Both the position numbers and the translations under genes were made by a program. Source: CAYPHY01 sp964410625 (GTDB lineage: Bacteria > Chloroflexota > Anaerolineae > Promineifilales > Promineifilaceae). Taken from it: a DNA stretch of 64,000 nt. The DNA lies in the NCBI GenBank assembly GCA_964410625.1, contig CAYPHY010000006.1, positions 199,454 through 263,453 on the forward strand, written 5' to 3'. Positions 63,309 through 64,000 of this stretch are shown here, one piece after another; within the stretch, counting starts at the first letter, position 1; every line of letters starts with the position of its first letter. Under the pieces are notes generated by a model, which saw nothing but the letters and a program-made list of their open reading frames with translations, did no database searches and was not told where the DNA came from.

Positions 63309-63900
63309 AATCAGTATGGGGACATTCCTGGAACTGGTCGCCGGACGGCGTGGTCATTTCCGGCTGGAGTCGGGGCATCATGGTGGTCTGTGGCTTGACT
63401 TAGACCCATTGTTTGCCGATACGCAGCGAGTTCGGCCGTTTGTGGATACGCTGACTGAGGCGATCCGGCCTTATGGAGTGGCGGCCGTTTGCGGGCCAAT
63501 GCTTGGCGGGGCGTTTCTGGCCCAGCTTGTCGCTCATGCCCTGGGGGTGGAGTTCTGGTTCACCGAGCGGGTTGTGCCACCTGACAGCGCAGGGATGTAC
63601 TCAATCCGTTACCAGCTACCGGCGGCGTTTGTCGGCCGTGTCGCTGGAAAGCGCGTGGCGATGGTTGATGATGTGATGAGCGCGGGTTCGGCGTTGCGTG
63701 GGACGTATACAGAACTGCAAACACACGGGGCTGTGCCAGTCGCTGCCGGGGCATTGCTGATTCTGGGGTCGGCAGCGATTGACTATTTTGTCGAGCAAGG
63801 GGTGGCGGTAGAGGCGGCCGTAAGAGAGGAGTACCCTTTGTGGTTGCCAGAGGATTGTCCGTTGTGCCGGGCGGGGCAGCCGTTGGAGAGTACTGCCTAA
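63301..63900 (+). CDS. Orotate phosphoribosyltransferase-like PRTase
   Basis: ATG 63301 gives 199 residues. The PRPP-binding loop is VAMVDDVMSAGSALRGT. HFRLESGHHGGLWLDLDPLF is the flexible hood of OPRT-like enzymes. It ends with CPLC. It could be pyrE, catalysing orotate to OMP, or a paralogue with another base; the weak N-terminal match argues for caution. pyrF is 38 kb away. Confidence 0.8.
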   Translation: MSEISMGTFLELVAGRRGHFRLESGHHGGLWLDLDPLFADTQRVRPFVDTLTEAIRPYGVAAVCGPMLGGAFLAQLVAHALGVEFWFTERVVPPDSAGMYSIRYQLPAAFVGRVAGKRVAMVDDVMSAGSALRGTYTELQTHGAVPVAAGALLILGSAAIDYFVEQGVAVEAAVREEYPLWLPEDCPLCRAGQPLESTA

Positions 63901-63937
63901 CATCTATTGCGAAAGATTAGATCAGCATATTCCCTGT

Positions 63938-64000
63938 TAACGCAGAGACGCAGAGGCACAGAGAAAAATAGAATAAATCTTTGTGTCTTTGGGTCTCTGC
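63938..64000. repeat. R2-like hairpin repeat cut by the window edge
   Basis: TTAACGCAGAGACGCAGAGG is mirrored by TTTGTGTCTTTGGGTCTCTGC. It follows the phosphoribosyltransferase gene. Confidence 0.7.

Overview
The window is a GC-rich bacterial chromosome segment, most likely from a Chloroflexota bacterium of the Anaerolineae/Caldilineae/'Promineofilum' type. That placement rests on gene content (a bacterial ubiquitin-like cassette with Prok-RING proteins, a MoxR/DUF5682/VWA/DUF5691/SWIM set, STAND regulators, a fused MFS/spermidine synthase, an M32 peptidase) and on a strong genome signature: the hexamer CGGCCG recurs about every 200 bp, and gaps are filled with many families of hairpin-forming repeats. 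It is an inference; no rRNA or tRNA gene was seen.

Layout. 1-3.7 kb: start of typA, then a DUF6092/nitroreductase/SppA operon and a divergent acetyltransferase. 3.9-14.7 kb: the most notable locus, ten plus-strand genes forming an apparent complete ubiquitin-like conjugation and deconjugation system. It holds a dynamin-like GTPase, a scaffold-like protein, a CAP-domain protein, an E1-like adenylating enzyme, a ubiquitin-like protein, an E2 with HPN and catalytic Cys, a membrane JAB/JAMM protease, a second JAB protease, a Prok-RING protein and a membrane Prok-RING protein. A ten-residue motif (x-T/L-I/L-x-I/L-x3-D-I/L) recurs in disordered parts of several of these proteins. 14.7-26 kb: BrnTA, M32 carboxypeptidase, two CNNM/CorC transporters, a multicopper oxidase/ZIP metal group, an LRR pseudogene, pyrF and a possible structured RNA. 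26-41 kb: chaperones (Hsp20, DnaJ, CnoX, ClpB), the MoxR/VWA set interrupted by a DUF433/DUF5615 toxin-antitoxin pair, and small zinc and membrane proteins. 41-48 kb: a STAND ATPase regulator, HigBA, a sulfatase-family hydrolase, Uma2 and an SDR. 48-64 kb: surface-polysaccharide and secreted functions (DUF1461, fused MFS/spermidine synthase, GT39, a glycosidase-like/O-antigen-ligase fusion, an MsbA-like exporter, subtilase), plus rplY, DUF2267, a propeller lipoprotein, an acetyltransferase and a PyrE-like phosphoribosyltransferase.

The second theme is repeats. At least nine families of short-period, self-complementary repeats sit at stop codons. They occupy eight of the nine junctions of the ubiquitin-like operon, supply the terminal codons and stop of three genes, and in five places lie in frame inside genes (pyrF, the GT39 gene, the O-antigen-ligase fusion) without breaking them.
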